DNA of 64,000 bases from NCBI GenBank assembly GCA_964469525.1, contig CAYXYU010000001.1:186001-250000 (forward strand), in the 5' to 3' direction. The notes beneath the pieces were generated by a model. It searched no databases. It had not been told where the DNA came from and saw only the letters and a list, made by a program, of their open reading frames with translations. The stretch comes from JABDCD01 sp964469525. Lineage in GTDB: Bacteria > Pseudomonadota > Alphaproteobacteria > Rickettsiales > SXRF01. This document shows positions 35,355 through 44,504 of this stretch, piece after piece. The stretch's first letter is position 1, and the number at the start of each line of letters is the position of its first letter. The translations under genes and the position numbers were made by a program.

Positions 35355-37019
35355 CTAATCGGCTCGTCCTTGTTTACGCGCCTCCCTGGCGATCTGTTCC
35401 AGTTCTTCTTCCGACAGTTCGGCATTGCGCACCCCCTTGTGCCCGGGTAGCCAGATAAGCCCGAGATGCTTGGGATCGCGTGCAAACACGCGTTCTTCGG
35501 TGACCATGCCGAGATTGGGCGGGATGTTGTTCTTGGCCAAGCCCGCAATGGTATAAGCGCCGTCGCGGCACAGGCCGATAACGACGCGCGGACGATCGAT
35601 GAACACCTGCGAACCGCGCAGCATGTCGAGCACCTCATGCGGCGATTTGGGCTTGGCGCCTTTCTGCAGGTGGTGCACCACCACCACCGCCGAGCCCTTA
35701 GTGATGGCAAAATCTTCGATGGCCTCAAAAAATTCACTGACTACGCCCGCATCGTCCTCATCGCCGGTCAGGTATTTGCGTGCCGGATCGATGACCATGA
35801 TTGGCACATCCGGAATTTTATGCAGGCGCCGCAGGTGCTGGGAGAAGCTGACATTTTCGCCGAAATCGGTGCGTTGGAACATCAGCCGCTTGGCGCGACC
35901 TTCAGGATCGAAGATGGCGGCGCGGGCATTGATGATAGGGGGGCCGTCCTCACCCGAGAAATAAATGCAGATACCCTTGCATTTCTCGATAGCAAGACGC
36001 TGTCCAAGCCAATGCGGCGCTTCTTCGCCGGGATCGTAATCGATGGCGGCCAGTACGCAGAGCTGATGCGCCAGACTGCTCTTGCCGGTGCCGCCGGTGG
36101 CGGCCAGGAGGGTCACCGCCCCGCGCGGAATAAGTCCGGGCACGATGAATTCGAACATGGCCTCCGCTTCCTTGCGCATCGGGCCGGTGGCGTCGAACAG
36201 CTGCACGTCGCGCGCCACCAGATTGAAAAACCTCAGGTTGGTTTCGATGTTGTCCGGGTTGGTGCCGAATTTTTTATACAGCGAATGGTGGCGCTCATAG
36301 GCATTCCAGCAGATGGCGGCATCAATGACGTTCTGCACCTCGATGGCGCTTTTTTCGAGCATCTTTTTTCGGGTCTCGGGTTCTTTCAGCGAATTCCTAG
36401 GAAACAGGCTAGAAAAGTCCGGGTGCTGGAACAGGCCATTATTGGTCAGGTAGGAAACACCGGACAGCAGATAATAAGGCGCATACTGCGCGCTGTGGAT
36501 GTCGGCAATATCATAAAGTGCCCGGCAACCTCTAACAGTCTTGCCGTCTTCCTCGGCCGGCTGCGCGTGGTCGCAGATGCCGACGATCTTGAGGCCGGCC
36601 TGATCGCTGTCGCCGCGCTCGAAATTACTGGCGAAGACACCGAGATCCCATAGCCGCTCCACCGATTCCTTCTTCAGCACGTCGATGCCGAGCGAGAAGG
36701 AGGTGCACCAGATGATGCCGGAGCCGAGCGGCTTATAGGTTCCGTTATCGCCGCGACTATGCACGATGGGGTTCAGCAGCAGGGTGGTGTTGGGAAGGTT
36801 GCCCTGATTATAGTGCTGCATTACCTGTTCGACAGCGGCCTGCGTATCCTCGGGGCCGAACCAGAACATGACGCCCGGCTCCTTGGAGCGGAACGGGATC
36901 TGCTCCTTCAGGGAGTAGAGGCACATGTAGCCCAGTAACCCGGCGGCGCGGTGGGCGGCCCAGATCGTATCCAGTTCGGCGGCGATCAGCTCGGGAATTT
37001 TTTCGATCGGTGCGGTCAT
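35355..37019 (-). CDS. RepA/RecA-like AAA ATPase (DnaB-type helicase fold)
   Basis: This 554-residue protein has a C-terminal RecA-like domain with Walker A AATGGTGKSS near residue 310 and Walker B PIMVIDP, followed by VVVVHHLQKG, as in plasmid RepA hexameric helicases and related AAA_25 proteins. The N-terminal 270 residues are not recognised and may be a primase- or DNA-binding-like part. It ends one base from the virB7 stop (convergent) and begins divergently from addB. The combination of RepA-like ATPase and T4SS suggests an integrated plasmid or conjugative element; that is inference. Confidence 0.75.
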   Translation of the reverse strand: MTAPIEKIPELIAAELDTIWAAHRAAGLLGYMCLYSLKEQIPFRSKEPGVMFWFGPEDTQAAVEQVMQHYNQGNLPNTTLLLNPIVHSRGDNGTYKPLGSGIIWCTSFSLGIDVLKKESVERLWDLGVFASNFERGDSDQAGLKIVGICDHAQPAEEDGKTVRGCRALYDIADIHSAQYAPYYLLSGVSYLTNNGLFQHPDFSSLFPRNSLKEPETRKKMLEKSAIEVQNVIDAAICWNAYERHHSLYKKFGTNPDNIETNLRFFNLVARDVQLFDATGPMRKEAEAMFEFIVPGLIPRGAVTLLAATGGTGKSSLAHQLCVLAAIDYDPGEEAPHWLGQRLAIEKCKGICIYFSGEDGPPIINARAAIFDPEGRAKRLMFQRTDFGENVSFSQHLRRLHKIPDVPIMVIDPARKYLTGDEDDAGVVSEFFEAIEDFAITKGSAVVVVHHLQKGAKPKSPHEVLDMLRGSQVFIDRPRVVIGLCRDGAYTIAGLAKNNIPPNLGMVTEERVFARDPKHLGLIWLPGHKGVRNAELSEEELEQIAREARKQGRAD

Positions 37020-37050
37020 GATTACTGTTTCTAAAGCGAGCCTCTGGCTC

Positions 37051-37062
37051 TATAAGCTTATA
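37051..37062. promoter_or_regulatory. Perfect palindrome in the divergent repA/addB spacer
   Basis: TATAAGCTTATA is self-complementary over 12 bases, midway in the 81-base gap between two divergent starts. CCTCTGG (37041) and CCAGAGG (37084) add a second, wider inverted pair. Possible operator. Confidence 0.35.
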
Positions 37063-37100
37063 TAGTCGTTAATTTATACCTTTCCAGAGGTTAAAATATC

Positions 37101-40088
37101 ATGAAATCCGCTGCGAAATGCTTCACGATTCCGGCGGATAGGCCGTTTCTCTCCGTACTGGCGCGGGGGATTCTGGAGGTGCATGGGAAGGATGCCGCGC
37201 AGCTGACGCGCGTGCTGGTGCTCCTGCCCAATCGCCGCGCCTGCCGGAGCCTGCGCCAGGCCTTTCTGGACAGCACAGGCGGGCAACCAATGCTGCTGCC
37301 GCGCATCCAGCCCATCGGAGATATTGATGAGGAAGCGCCGGCACGATATTTTATCCAGCATGGCGAAACCATTCCGCCTCCCATTCCCCGGCTGCAGCGC
37401 GAGTTGTTGCTGGCGCGGCTGGTGATGCGCTTTGATCCCGCCGCGGGTATCGAGCAGGCACTCGAACTGGCGCGGCAATTGGCGCGCTTCATCGACGACA
37501 CGGCCCGTGAAGGGTTGGGGCTGGACGGGTTATCCGCGCTGGTGCCCCAAGAACTGGCCGGACACTGGCAGCAGACGCTCGATTTCCTCACCATCATTTC
37601 ACAGCAATGGCCCCGGATCCTGGCGGATATGGGGATGATCGACCCGGTGGATCACCGCAACCGGCTGCTCAAGGCGACGGCGGCCTACTGGCGCGCGCAT
37701 CCGCCGGAAACACCCGTTATCGCCGCCGGCTCGACCGGCTCGCAACCGGCGACGGCGGAATTACTGGCCACGATCGCAAAGCTGCCGCAGGGCGTGGTGG
37801 TGCTGCCGGGGCTCGACCTGGAAATGCGGGAGGCCGAGTGGGACATGGTCGGTGAGACGCATCCGCAGTTCGGCCTCCGGCATCTGCTGGAGCGGATGGA
37901 TTGTTCGCGCAACGATGTGCAAACACTCCTCCCCCTGAAAGGGAGAGGTAGGATGGGGGGCTCTCTCCAGTCCGGGCAAGCGGATAGGGACCCTCACCTT
38001 GATCCTCCCCCTTTCAGGGGGAGAAGAATAGCCTGTCTCCGCGCCATCCTCAGCCCGCCCGAAGCCACGGCGGGCTGGATGGGTACGGCACTGCCGCTGG
38101 AGGAAGGGTTGCGCGGCATGCGGCTCGTTACTGCCGACACGCAGCTCGATGAGGCGCGGCTGATCGCCGTAGCGCTGCGCGAGGCGCTGGAAACGCCGGG
38201 AAAGACCGCGGCGCTGGTAACACCCGACCGTGCGCTGGCGCGCATGGTGGCCGCGCAGATGCTGCGTTTCGGGATTACCGTTGATGATTCAGGCGGGCAC
38301 AGGCTGGCGAATACCCCGCCAGGGTGTTTCCTTCGGCTAGCGGCGCAGATGGCGCAGACGCAGGCGGGGCCGTCGGAACTGCTGGCGCTGCTGCGCCATC
38401 CGCTGGCGGCGGGAGGGATGGAATCGGCGCGCTGCCGCCGCCTGTCGCGCCAGCTGGAGATAGGATTGCTGCGCGGCCCGCGCCGGGAAGGAGGACTGGC
38501 CGGGCTGGCTGATGCTGCCGCCCCCGGAGCATTAAAAACATGGCTGGCGCAACTGGAGATGCATGTGCGTCCGCTTACCGACCTTTTGGCGCGGCCGGAG
38601 CGCTTGCCGCTGGCCGATCTGCTGTCGGCGCATCTGGCGTTCGCCGAGTGGCTGGCCTCGACCGACCGTGAGGAAGGTACCGTCCGCCTGTGGGCTGGTG
38701 AGACAGGAGCGGCGATGGCGGAATTCCTGGCCGAGTTGATGGCGTATGCCGATACGCTGGCGGAAGTGGATGCGCCTTCCTACCCGCCGCTGTTCGAGAC
38801 GCTGTTGGCCGGGCAGGTCTGGCGTCCCCGCTACGGGCGGCACCCGCGGCTGCATATCCTGAGTCCCATTGAGGCACGGCTTTTACAGTTCGACCGGGTG
38901 ATACTGGGGGGGCTGAATGAAGGCACATGGCCGCCCATGCCGCCCACCGACCCGTGGATGAGCCGCCCGATGCGTGCCGATTTCGGCCTGCCGTCACCGG
39001 AGCGCGGCATCGGTCAGAGCGCGCATGACGTGATGATGCTGGCCTCAGCGCCAGAAGTCATTCTCAGCCGCTCGCGCAAGGTGGAGGGCACACCGGCGGT
39101 GGCATCGCGCTGGCTGGTGCGGCTGGAGACGCTGCTGTCCGGGCTCGATGAGGAACGGTACGCGGGGATGCAGGCCGGAGAATGGTACGGGCAGGGCCGG
39201 GAGCGACTCGATGCGCCGTTGGCGCTGCCGCATCTTGCATCACCACGCCCCGCGCCGCCGTTGGATGCGCGTCCGCGTCGGATGAGTGTCACCGCGGTCG
39301 ATGACTGGCTGCGCGATCCATATGCCATCTATGCACGGTATGTGCTGAAGCTGAAGGCACTCGATCCGATCGACCAGGAGCCCGATGCCGCCGCTTTTGG
39401 GGAATTGGTGCATGGGGCGCTCGAGCGCTTCGCCGCCGCTTATCCCGAAACGCTGCCGGAACGCCCGCTGGAAGCGCTGCTCGCCTGCGGCCGCGCCGCG
39501 TTCAGCGCCTTCATCGACCGGCCGGCCATTGCCATTCTCTGGTGGCCGCGTTTCGCGGCAATGGCGGAATGGCTGGTGGAACGCGAACGCGAGCGGCGTC
39601 TGCCGACGGCGCGCGTGCTGGGTGAACTGAAGGGAAAATGGTCCTTCGACGTCGACGGCAGACCCTTCACGCTGACGGCACGCATCGACCGGCTAGAGAT
39701 AGGGCACGACGGGATGATCTCCATCGTCGACTATAAGACCGGCGGCGTGCCGAGCGTATCTGCCGTGGAGCGTGGCGAAGCCAATCAGCTGCCGCTCGGG
39801 GCGCTGGTCGCGCTGCATGGGGAGATACAGCCGCCATTGCCGAAGCTGCACGGAGTTGTTGCCATGGAATACTGGAAACTGGGCGGCACGGTGGAACAAT
39901 GCATGATCCGCCCGGTGGGGGGAGAGGATACGGCTGGACTGCTCGACGCGGCTAAGGAACGGCTGGAAAAGCAGGTGCGGCATTTCGATGATGAAACGAC
40001 CGCATATACGGCGCAGGTCAGCGGCCCCCGGTTGCCCTACAACCCGTATGAGCACCTGACGCGGAGGCAGGAATGGGAAGAGATTTAG
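37101..40088 (+). CDS. addB: Double-strand break repair nuclease AddB, with palindromic insert
   Basis: AddB pairs with AddA in processing DNA ends for recombination. The protein is 995 aa of the alphaproteobacterial type. The C-terminal nuclease domain shows LVHGALERF, TARIDRLEIG and VDYKTGG, the PD-(D/E)XK residues. AGAGG precedes the ATG. Residues 276-309 (LLPLKGRGRMGG ... PPPFRGRR) are an in-frame copy of the palindromic element also found in hscA and addA. It overlaps the convergent rcdA end by four bases; addA resumes beyond rcdA. Confidence 0.93.
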   Translation: MKSAAKCFTIPADRPFLSVLARGILEVHGKDAAQLTRVLVLLPNRRACRSLRQAFLDSTGGQPMLLPRIQPIGDIDEEAPARYFIQHGETIPPPIPRLQRELLLARLVMRFDPAAGIEQALELARQLARFIDDTAREGLGLDGLSALVPQELAGHWQQTLDFLTIISQQWPRILADMGMIDPVDHRNRLLKATAAYWRAHPPETPVIAAGSTGSQPATAELLATIAKLPQGVVVLPGLDLEMREAEWDMVGETHPQFGLRHLLERMDCSRNDVQTLLPLKGRGRMGGSLQSGQADRDPHLDPPPFRGRRIACLRAILSPPEATAGWMGTALPLEEGLRGMRLVTADTQLDEARLIAVALREALETPGKTAALVTPDRALARMVAAQMLRFGITVDDSGGHRLANTPPGCFLRLAAQMAQTQAGPSELLALLRHPLAAGGMESARCRRLSRQLEIGLLRGPRREGGLAGLADAAAPGALKTWLAQLEMHVRPLTDLLARPERLPLADLLSAHLAFAEWLASTDREEGTVRLWAGETGAAMAEFLAELMAYADTLAEVDAPSYPPLFETLLAGQVWRPRYGRHPRLHILSPIEARLLQFDRVILGGLNEGTWPPMPPTDPWMSRPMRADFGLPSPERGIGQSAHDVMMLASAPEVILSRSRKVEGTPAVASRWLVRLETLLSGLDEERYAGMQAGEWYGQGRERLDAPLALPHLASPRPAPPLDARPRRMSVTAVDDWLRDPYAIYARYVLKLKALDPIDQEPDAAAFGELVHGALERFAAAYPETLPERPLEALLACGRAAFSAFIDRPAIAILWWPRFAAMAEWLVERERERRLPTARVLGELKGKWSFDVDGRPFTLTARIDRLEIGHDGMISIVDYKTGGVPSVSAVERGEANQLPLGALVALHGEIQPPLPKLHGVVAMEYWKLGGTVEQCMIRPVGGEDTAGLLDAAKERLEKQVRHFDDETTAYTAQVSGPRLPYNPYEHLTRRQEWEEI
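37926..38026. repeat. Intragenic palindromic element in addB
   Basis: The left arm (about 37926-37960) and right arm (about 37991-38026) are reverse complements with few mismatches, centred on hairpins CCCCCTGAAAGGG and CCCTTTCAGGGGG. It is read in the same strand and frame as the hscA copy. Confidence 0.85.
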
Positions 40089-40522
40089 TGCAGGCTGGTC
40101 TGCTTGATTTGTTCGTCAAGCCTGAGCACGCGCTCATACAGTTCGAGCGAGCGGTCGAGCAGATAGCAGACATAGGAGGGCAGCACGCCATGCAGCATGC
40201 GGTTATCGACGCGGCAGACCTCCTGGAAGTCGAGCCCGTAGCGCAGCGCCGCTTCATCGGGGCGGATCTTGCCGGAGAACACGGCTCGCTGTGCCATGAT
40301 CCAGGCCATGATCGACGACAGGCGCAGCGTGATGCGCGACATCTCACAGGAATAGAGGGTGCGGAGGTTGGGGTCGATGCGCGACTGGTCGTCGTCGCCG
40401 AACTGATAAAAATATTCGTGCGCATCGGTCAGCAGCTGCATCGTCTCATTGAACACTCCCGGCATGAACAGCACATTGGGGGCGTTCTGTGTGGTGTAGA
40501 CGCGTGGGTTCATGGATCCCAT
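40085..40522 (-). CDS. rcdA: DUF1465 protein, RcdA-like (regulator of CtrA degradation)
   Basis: This 145-residue helical protein contains LYSCEMSRITLRLSSIMAWIMAQRAVFSGKI, the core of the alphaproteobacterial DUF1465/RcdA family. In Caulobacter, RcdA is an adaptor for ClpXP degradation of CtrA. AAAAGGAG stands five bases before the ATG at 40522. It sits on the opposite strand between addB and addA, splitting that pair. Family assignment is fairly sure; the cell-cycle role is by analogy. Confidence 0.82.
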   Translation of the reverse strand: MGSMNPRVYTTQNAPNVLFMPGVFNETMQLLTDAHEYFYQFGDDDQSRIDPNLRTLYSCEMSRITLRLSSIMAWIMAQRAVFSGKIRPDEAALRYGLDFQEVCRVDNRMLHGVLPSYVCYLLDRSLELYERVLRLDEQIKQTSLH

Positions 40523-40608
40523 AGCTCTCCTTTTGTTAACCATTATAGCGCAGTTTTTCTTGCTTTTTTATTAACTTTTTGTGAATTCTGGCCCGGCGTA
40601 TTAATAAT

Positions 40609-43600
40609 ATGAGCGCAGGATCAAGAGCTTACGATTTACCCCCCATTCTCGACCCGGCAGCGTCGGTGTTCGTATCCGCTAACGCCGGGGCGGGAAAAAC
40701 CAGCCTGCTGACCGACCGGGTGCTGCGCCTGCTTCTTTCCGGCGCGCCGCCCGGCAAGATCCTCTGCCTCACCTATACCAACGCCGCCGCCGCCGAAATG
40801 AAGATGCGCGTGCAGCGCGTGCTCGGCGGCTGGGTCATGGCGGATGAGGCCGCGCTGCATGCCGCTCTCCGGCGCCTGCTGGGAGAGGCGCCCGATGCGC
40901 GCATGATGCGCCGCGCGCGCAGCCTGTTCGCCACGGTGCTGGAAGCGCCTGAGGGGGTGCGCGTGCAGACCATTCATGGCTTCTGCCAGTCGCTGCTGCG
41001 GCGCTTCCCGATCGAGGCCGGGGTGAGCCCGCATTTTACCGTGGCCGATGAGCGCAATGCGCAGGCGCTGCTGCAGGAAGCAAGGCGGCGGCTGTTTTCC
41101 CGCACCCATGCGGATATAAAACTGCAGGCGGCGTTGGAAGCGATGGCTTGCACCGCCGGCGAGGCATCGTTCAACAGCCTGATTGACGATATCATCAAGA
41201 ACAAGCGGCGTTTCGTTTCGTTATTTTCCTTATCCGGTAACGTCGAGGATATCGTTCGGCGCATATGGAAACAATGTGGATTGGCGCATGGCGTAACAGT
41301 CAAGTCCCTCATTCAACAGCACTTTGCCTATGACGAACCGACATTGATGCAACTGCGGCTCCTGCCGCCGCTGCTGCTGGCGGGGAAGGGAAAAAGCGAC
41401 GGCGACACGGGGCGCGGGCTGGCGGCGTGGCTGGAAGTGCAATCTGCCGCCGGTGAAGGTAGTGGATGGGAAGCGGTGTCCGCTTACGTGAATGTGTTCA
41501 TTACGCAGAAGGGCACGCGGCGAAAAAACCTGTTTACGAAAAAAACGCTGGAGGATGAGGGGTTGATTGCCGTACTGCTGGCCGAGCAGGAGCGCACCTG
41601 GCGGTTCTCGGGCGATTGCCGCTCACTGACGGCGGCCGAGCGGGCGACGCATCTGCTGCATGTCGCCGATGCGCTGCTGGCGCTCTACGATGCGCTGAAG
41701 CGGCAGCGGGCGCTGCTTGATTATGATGACCTGATCCTCATCGCCTGCCGGCTGCTGAAGCAGCGGGATATCTCGCCGTGGGTGCTGTTCAAGCTGGACG
41801 GCGGCATCGATCACGTGTTGGTTGACGAGGCGCAGGACACCAGCCCCGAGCAGTGGGAGATTATCGACCGGCTAACGCAGGAATTCTTCGCGGGCGAGGG
41901 GGGGCGACGCGATGACCGTTCGCTGTTCGTGGTCGGCGACGAAAAGCAGTCCATTTTCAGCTTCCAGGGGGCCGACCCGGCGGCGCTGGGAAGGTGGCGG
42001 TGTTATTTTTCACAGCGCATCCGCGACGCGGCGCGGGTGGTGCATGAGGTGCCGCTGACCCATTCCTACCGCTCGGCGCCGGAGATACTGGCGGCGGTCG
42101 ATGCGGTGTTCGCATCGCCGCAGGCCAGGGCGGGGCTTACGTTCGAGGAAGGAGACCTTGCCCATATCCCGACGCGGCTCGAGCATGCCGGGCTGGTGGA
42201 GCTGTGGCCGCTTCTGGAGGAAGACGGCGAGGTTTCGCCGGTGGCGCGACTGGTGCGCGAAGTAGCGAAGGCGATCAGCAACTGGCTGAAACAGGGGGTA
42301 ATGTTGGAATCCAAAGGCAGGCCGGTGCAGCCGGGGGATGTCATGATCCTGCTGCGCACGCGCACCACGCTGGCCGACCGGCTGGTGCGGGCGCTGAAGC
42401 GGCTCGGCGTGCCGGTGGCGGGGCAGGACCGTATGGCGCTCGGCGACAACCTGGCGGTGCAGGACCTGGTGGCGCTCGGCCAGTGCCTGCTGCTGCCGGA
42501 AGACGATCTGACGCTGGCGGCGCTGCTGAAGTCGCCGCTGTTCGAGGCCGATGAGGAGCTGCTGTTCCGGCTCGCGCACGGGCGCGGCGATGCGACGTTA
42601 TGGGATCGGTTGCGCGAGTCAAAAGAGAAAGCGGCACAGGATGCCTTTGCCTTGCTCTCCGGGCTGCGCGGGATCGCCGATTACGTGCCGCCCTATGAGC
42701 TTTTCGCCTATGTGCTGGATACGCTGGGCGGGCGGGCGCGCTTCACCGGGCGCATGGGCGCCGAATACGAGGACGCCATCGACGAGTTCCTGGGGCAGGC
42801 GCTGCTGTATGAGCGCGGGAACGTGCCATCGCTGCAGGGATTCCTGCACTGGCTGGCCGACAGCGACAGCGAGATCAAGCGTGATATGGAGCAGGCGCAG
42901 AATGCCGTGCGCGTCATGACGGTGCATGCCTCGAAGGGGCTGCAGGCGCCGATCGTCATCCTGCCGGACACCACCAGCCTGCCGTCGCTGAAGGACCGGC
43001 TGCTATGGCAGGAGTGCGACGGGGTGGCGCTGCCGCTCTGGCCGGGCGATGAAAAACAGGATGATGCGCTGACCGCGCGTGCGCGCGCCGCCGCGAAGCA
43101 GGCCATGTTCGCCGAGTACCGGCGGCTGCTCTACGTGGCGCTGACGCGCGCCGAGGACCGGCTGTATGTCTGCGGCGCCAGCGGGCGGAAAAAGATCGGA
43201 GAAGAGGAAGTTACGGAAGAGCGGGAAAGCGTCCCCTGCTGGTACGAGATGGTGCGGGACGGCATGGCGGGGAAAGCAACGGCGGTCGAGATGGCAGGGG
43301 GGCAGGGATGGAGGATGGGGGAAGCTTTAATTCCCTCCCCCGCAGGGGGAGGGTCAGGGTGGGGGCATGTTGGAAAGGATATTCTCCAGCATGCTCCCCT
43401 CCCAGCCTCCTCCCTACGGGGCGAGGAGTATTTTAATTTCCTCACCCGCCCCGCGCCCGCCGAGCCGATGCCGCCGCGGCCGCTGGCGCCGTCGCGGCCG
43501 GGGGAGGAGCCGGCAGCGGCTTCGCCGCTCCTGGCCCGGCAGGTCTACCGGCGCGGGAATCTCATCCATAAGCTGCTGCAGCATCTGCCCGATATTCCAG

Positions 43601-44052
43601 CGGAACAACGCGAGAAAGCCGCGCGCGCCATGGCTGCCGATCCCGCCATGCCGGAGAATATTCGTGAGGCCTGCATCCGTGAGACGCTGGCGGTGCTGAA
43701 CGATGAGCATCTGGCGTTTGTCTTTGCGGAAGGGTCGGTGGCCGAGGTGCCGGTGGCGGGATGCGTCGAGTTGAACGGACAGGTCATGCCGGTAGCGGGG
43801 CAGATCGACCGGCTGCATGTGGGAGAAAAAGAAGTATGGATCGTCGATTTCAAGAGCAACCGCGAGCCGCCCGCGAATGCCGCGGATATTCCACCCGCCT
43901 ACCTGCGGCAGATGCGGCTGTACCGGCTGCTGCTTTCGCGGATTTATCCGGATAAACCCGTGCATTGCGCGCTTGTCTGGACGGCTGTACCGAAAATCAC
44001 CCTTTTGGACGAGGCGCTGCTTGACGAAATACCCCTTAGTGCCTACATATGA
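40609..44052 (+). CDS. addA: Double-strand break repair helicase-nuclease AddA, with palindromic insert
   Basis: This UvrD-family helicase with a C-terminal nuclease is 1147 aa. Walker A ANAGAGKT is at 24-31, Walker B VDEAQD at 405-410, and a late helicase motif VMTVHASKGLQAP is present. The nuclease residues are Asp1067 (QIDR) and Asp1080/Lys1082 (VDFKSN). Residues 908-941 (LIPSPAGGGSGWG ... SSLRGEE) are an in-frame palindromic element in the linker before the nuclease domain. trxA follows, the usual alphaproteobacterial order. Confidence 0.94.
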   Translation: MSAGSRAYDLPPILDPAASVFVSANAGAGKTSLLTDRVLRLLLSGAPPGKILCLTYTNAAAAEMKMRVQRVLGGWVMADEAALHAALRRLLGEAPDARMMRRARSLFATVLEAPEGVRVQTIHGFCQSLLRRFPIEAGVSPHFTVADERNAQALLQEARRRLFSRTHADIKLQAALEAMACTAGEASFNSLIDDIIKNKRRFVSLFSLSGNVEDIVRRIWKQCGLAHGVTVKSLIQQHFAYDEPTLMQLRLLPPLLLAGKGKSDGDTGRGLAAWLEVQSAAGEGSGWEAVSAYVNVFITQKGTRRKNLFTKKTLEDEGLIAVLLAEQERTWRFSGDCRSLTAAERATHLLHVADALLALYDALKRQRALLDYDDLILIACRLLKQRDISPWVLFKLDGGIDHVLVDEAQDTSPEQWEIIDRLTQEFFAGEGGRRDDRSLFVVGDEKQSIFSFQGADPAALGRWRCYFSQRIRDAARVVHEVPLTHSYRSAPEILAAVDAVFASPQARAGLTFEEGDLAHIPTRLEHAGLVELWPLLEEDGEVSPVARLVREVAKAISNWLKQGVMLESKGRPVQPGDVMILLRTRTTLADRLVRALKRLGVPVAGQDRMALGDNLAVQDLVALGQCLLLPEDDLTLAALLKSPLFEADEELLFRLAHGRGDATLWDRLRESKEKAAQDAFALLSGLRGIADYVPPYELFAYVLDTLGGRARFTGRMGAEYEDAIDEFLGQALLYERGNVPSLQGFLHWLADSDSEIKRDMEQAQNAVRVMTVHASKGLQAPIVILPDTTSLPSLKDRLLWQECDGVALPLWPGDEKQDDALTARARAAAKQAMFAEYRRLLYVALTRAEDRLYVCGASGRKKIGEEEVTEERESVPCWYEMVRDGMAGKATAVEMAGGQGWRMGEALIPSPAGGGSGWGHVGKDILQHAPLPASSLRGEEYFNFLTRPAPAEPMPPRPLAPSRPGEEPAAASPLLARQVYRRGNLIHKLLQHLPDIPAEQREKAARAMAADPAMPENIREACIRETLAVLNDEHLAFVFAEGSVAEVPVAGCVELNGQVMPVAGQIDRLHVGEKEVWIVDFKSNREPPANAADIPPAYLRQMRLYRLLLSRIYPDKPVHCALVWTAVPKITLLDEALLDEIPLSAYI
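43331..43431. repeat. Intragenic palindromic element in addA
   Basis: The left arm (about 43331-43369) and right arm (about 43391-43431) pair imperfectly. The left hairpin is CCCTCCCCCGCAGGGGGAGGG. Same strand and reading frame as the copies in hscA and addB; the arms have diverged more. Confidence 0.75.
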
Positions 44053-44066
44053 TTTTCAACATATTC

Positions 44067-44159
44067 GTCATCACCCGAATCGCGAAGCGATTCTAGGGTG
44101 ATCCAGTAAGAGAGCTGGATTCCCCTAGAATTTTGCAAGGGCAAAATTCGGGGAATGAC
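44067..44159. repeat. GTCATCACCCG / CGGGGAATGAC palindromic repeat
   Basis: The arms run from GTCATCACCCGAATCGC at 44067 and to GCAAAATTCGGGGAATGAC at 44159; each arm is an inner hairpin, and the halves meet at GATCCAGT...AGCTGGAT. It fills the addA-trxA gap and ends 18 bases before the trxA start. Confidence 0.8.
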
Positions 44160-44177
44160 AGGATTAGGAGATTGCTC

Positions 44178-44501
44178 ATGACCATCCATGTCGACGACAG
44201 CGAATTCGAAACAAAGGTGATCAACGGCAGCGGGCCGATCCTGGTCGATTTCTGGGCGGAGTGGTGCGGCCCGTGCCGCCAGATTTCGCCGGTACTCGAC
44301 GAGATCGCCAAGGAACGCTCCGGAAAGCTCACCGTGGCCAAGGTCAATATCGACAAGAATCCCGGCACTCCGCAAAAATACGGTGTGCGCGGCATCCCGA
44401 CCCTGATCCTGTTCAAGGACGGCAAGGCGGTGTCCACCAAAGTGGGGTCGCTGCCCAAGAGCAAGCTCGTTGAGTGGATCGATTCCATTATCGCCGCTTA
44501 A
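44178..44501 (+). CDS. trxA: Thioredoxin
   Basis: This 107-residue cytoplasmic thiol-disulfide reductase has the active site WCGPC (Cys30, Cys33), then the cis-proline region GVRGIPTLILFKDG. The ATG at 44178 is preceded by AGGAG; upstream in-frame codons are encoded by the repeat and not used. The next gene starts three bases after its stop. Confidence 0.95.
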   Translation: MTIHVDDSEFETKVINGSGPILVDFWAEWCGPCRQISPVLDEIAKERSGKLTVAKVNIDKNPGTPQKYGVRGIPTLILFKDGKAVSTKVGSLPKSKLVEWIDSIIAA

Positions 44502-44504
44502 TCC

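Noticed and set aside
35466..36653. Plus-strand frame of 395 codons opposite the RepA-like gene
   Set aside because: Shadow frame; the minus strand has Walker motifs and a natural composition.
27619..37100. T4SS plus RepA region as a complete integrative element
   Set aside because: No integrase, relaxase, flanking direct repeats or tRNA boundary was found, so boundaries cannot be claimed.
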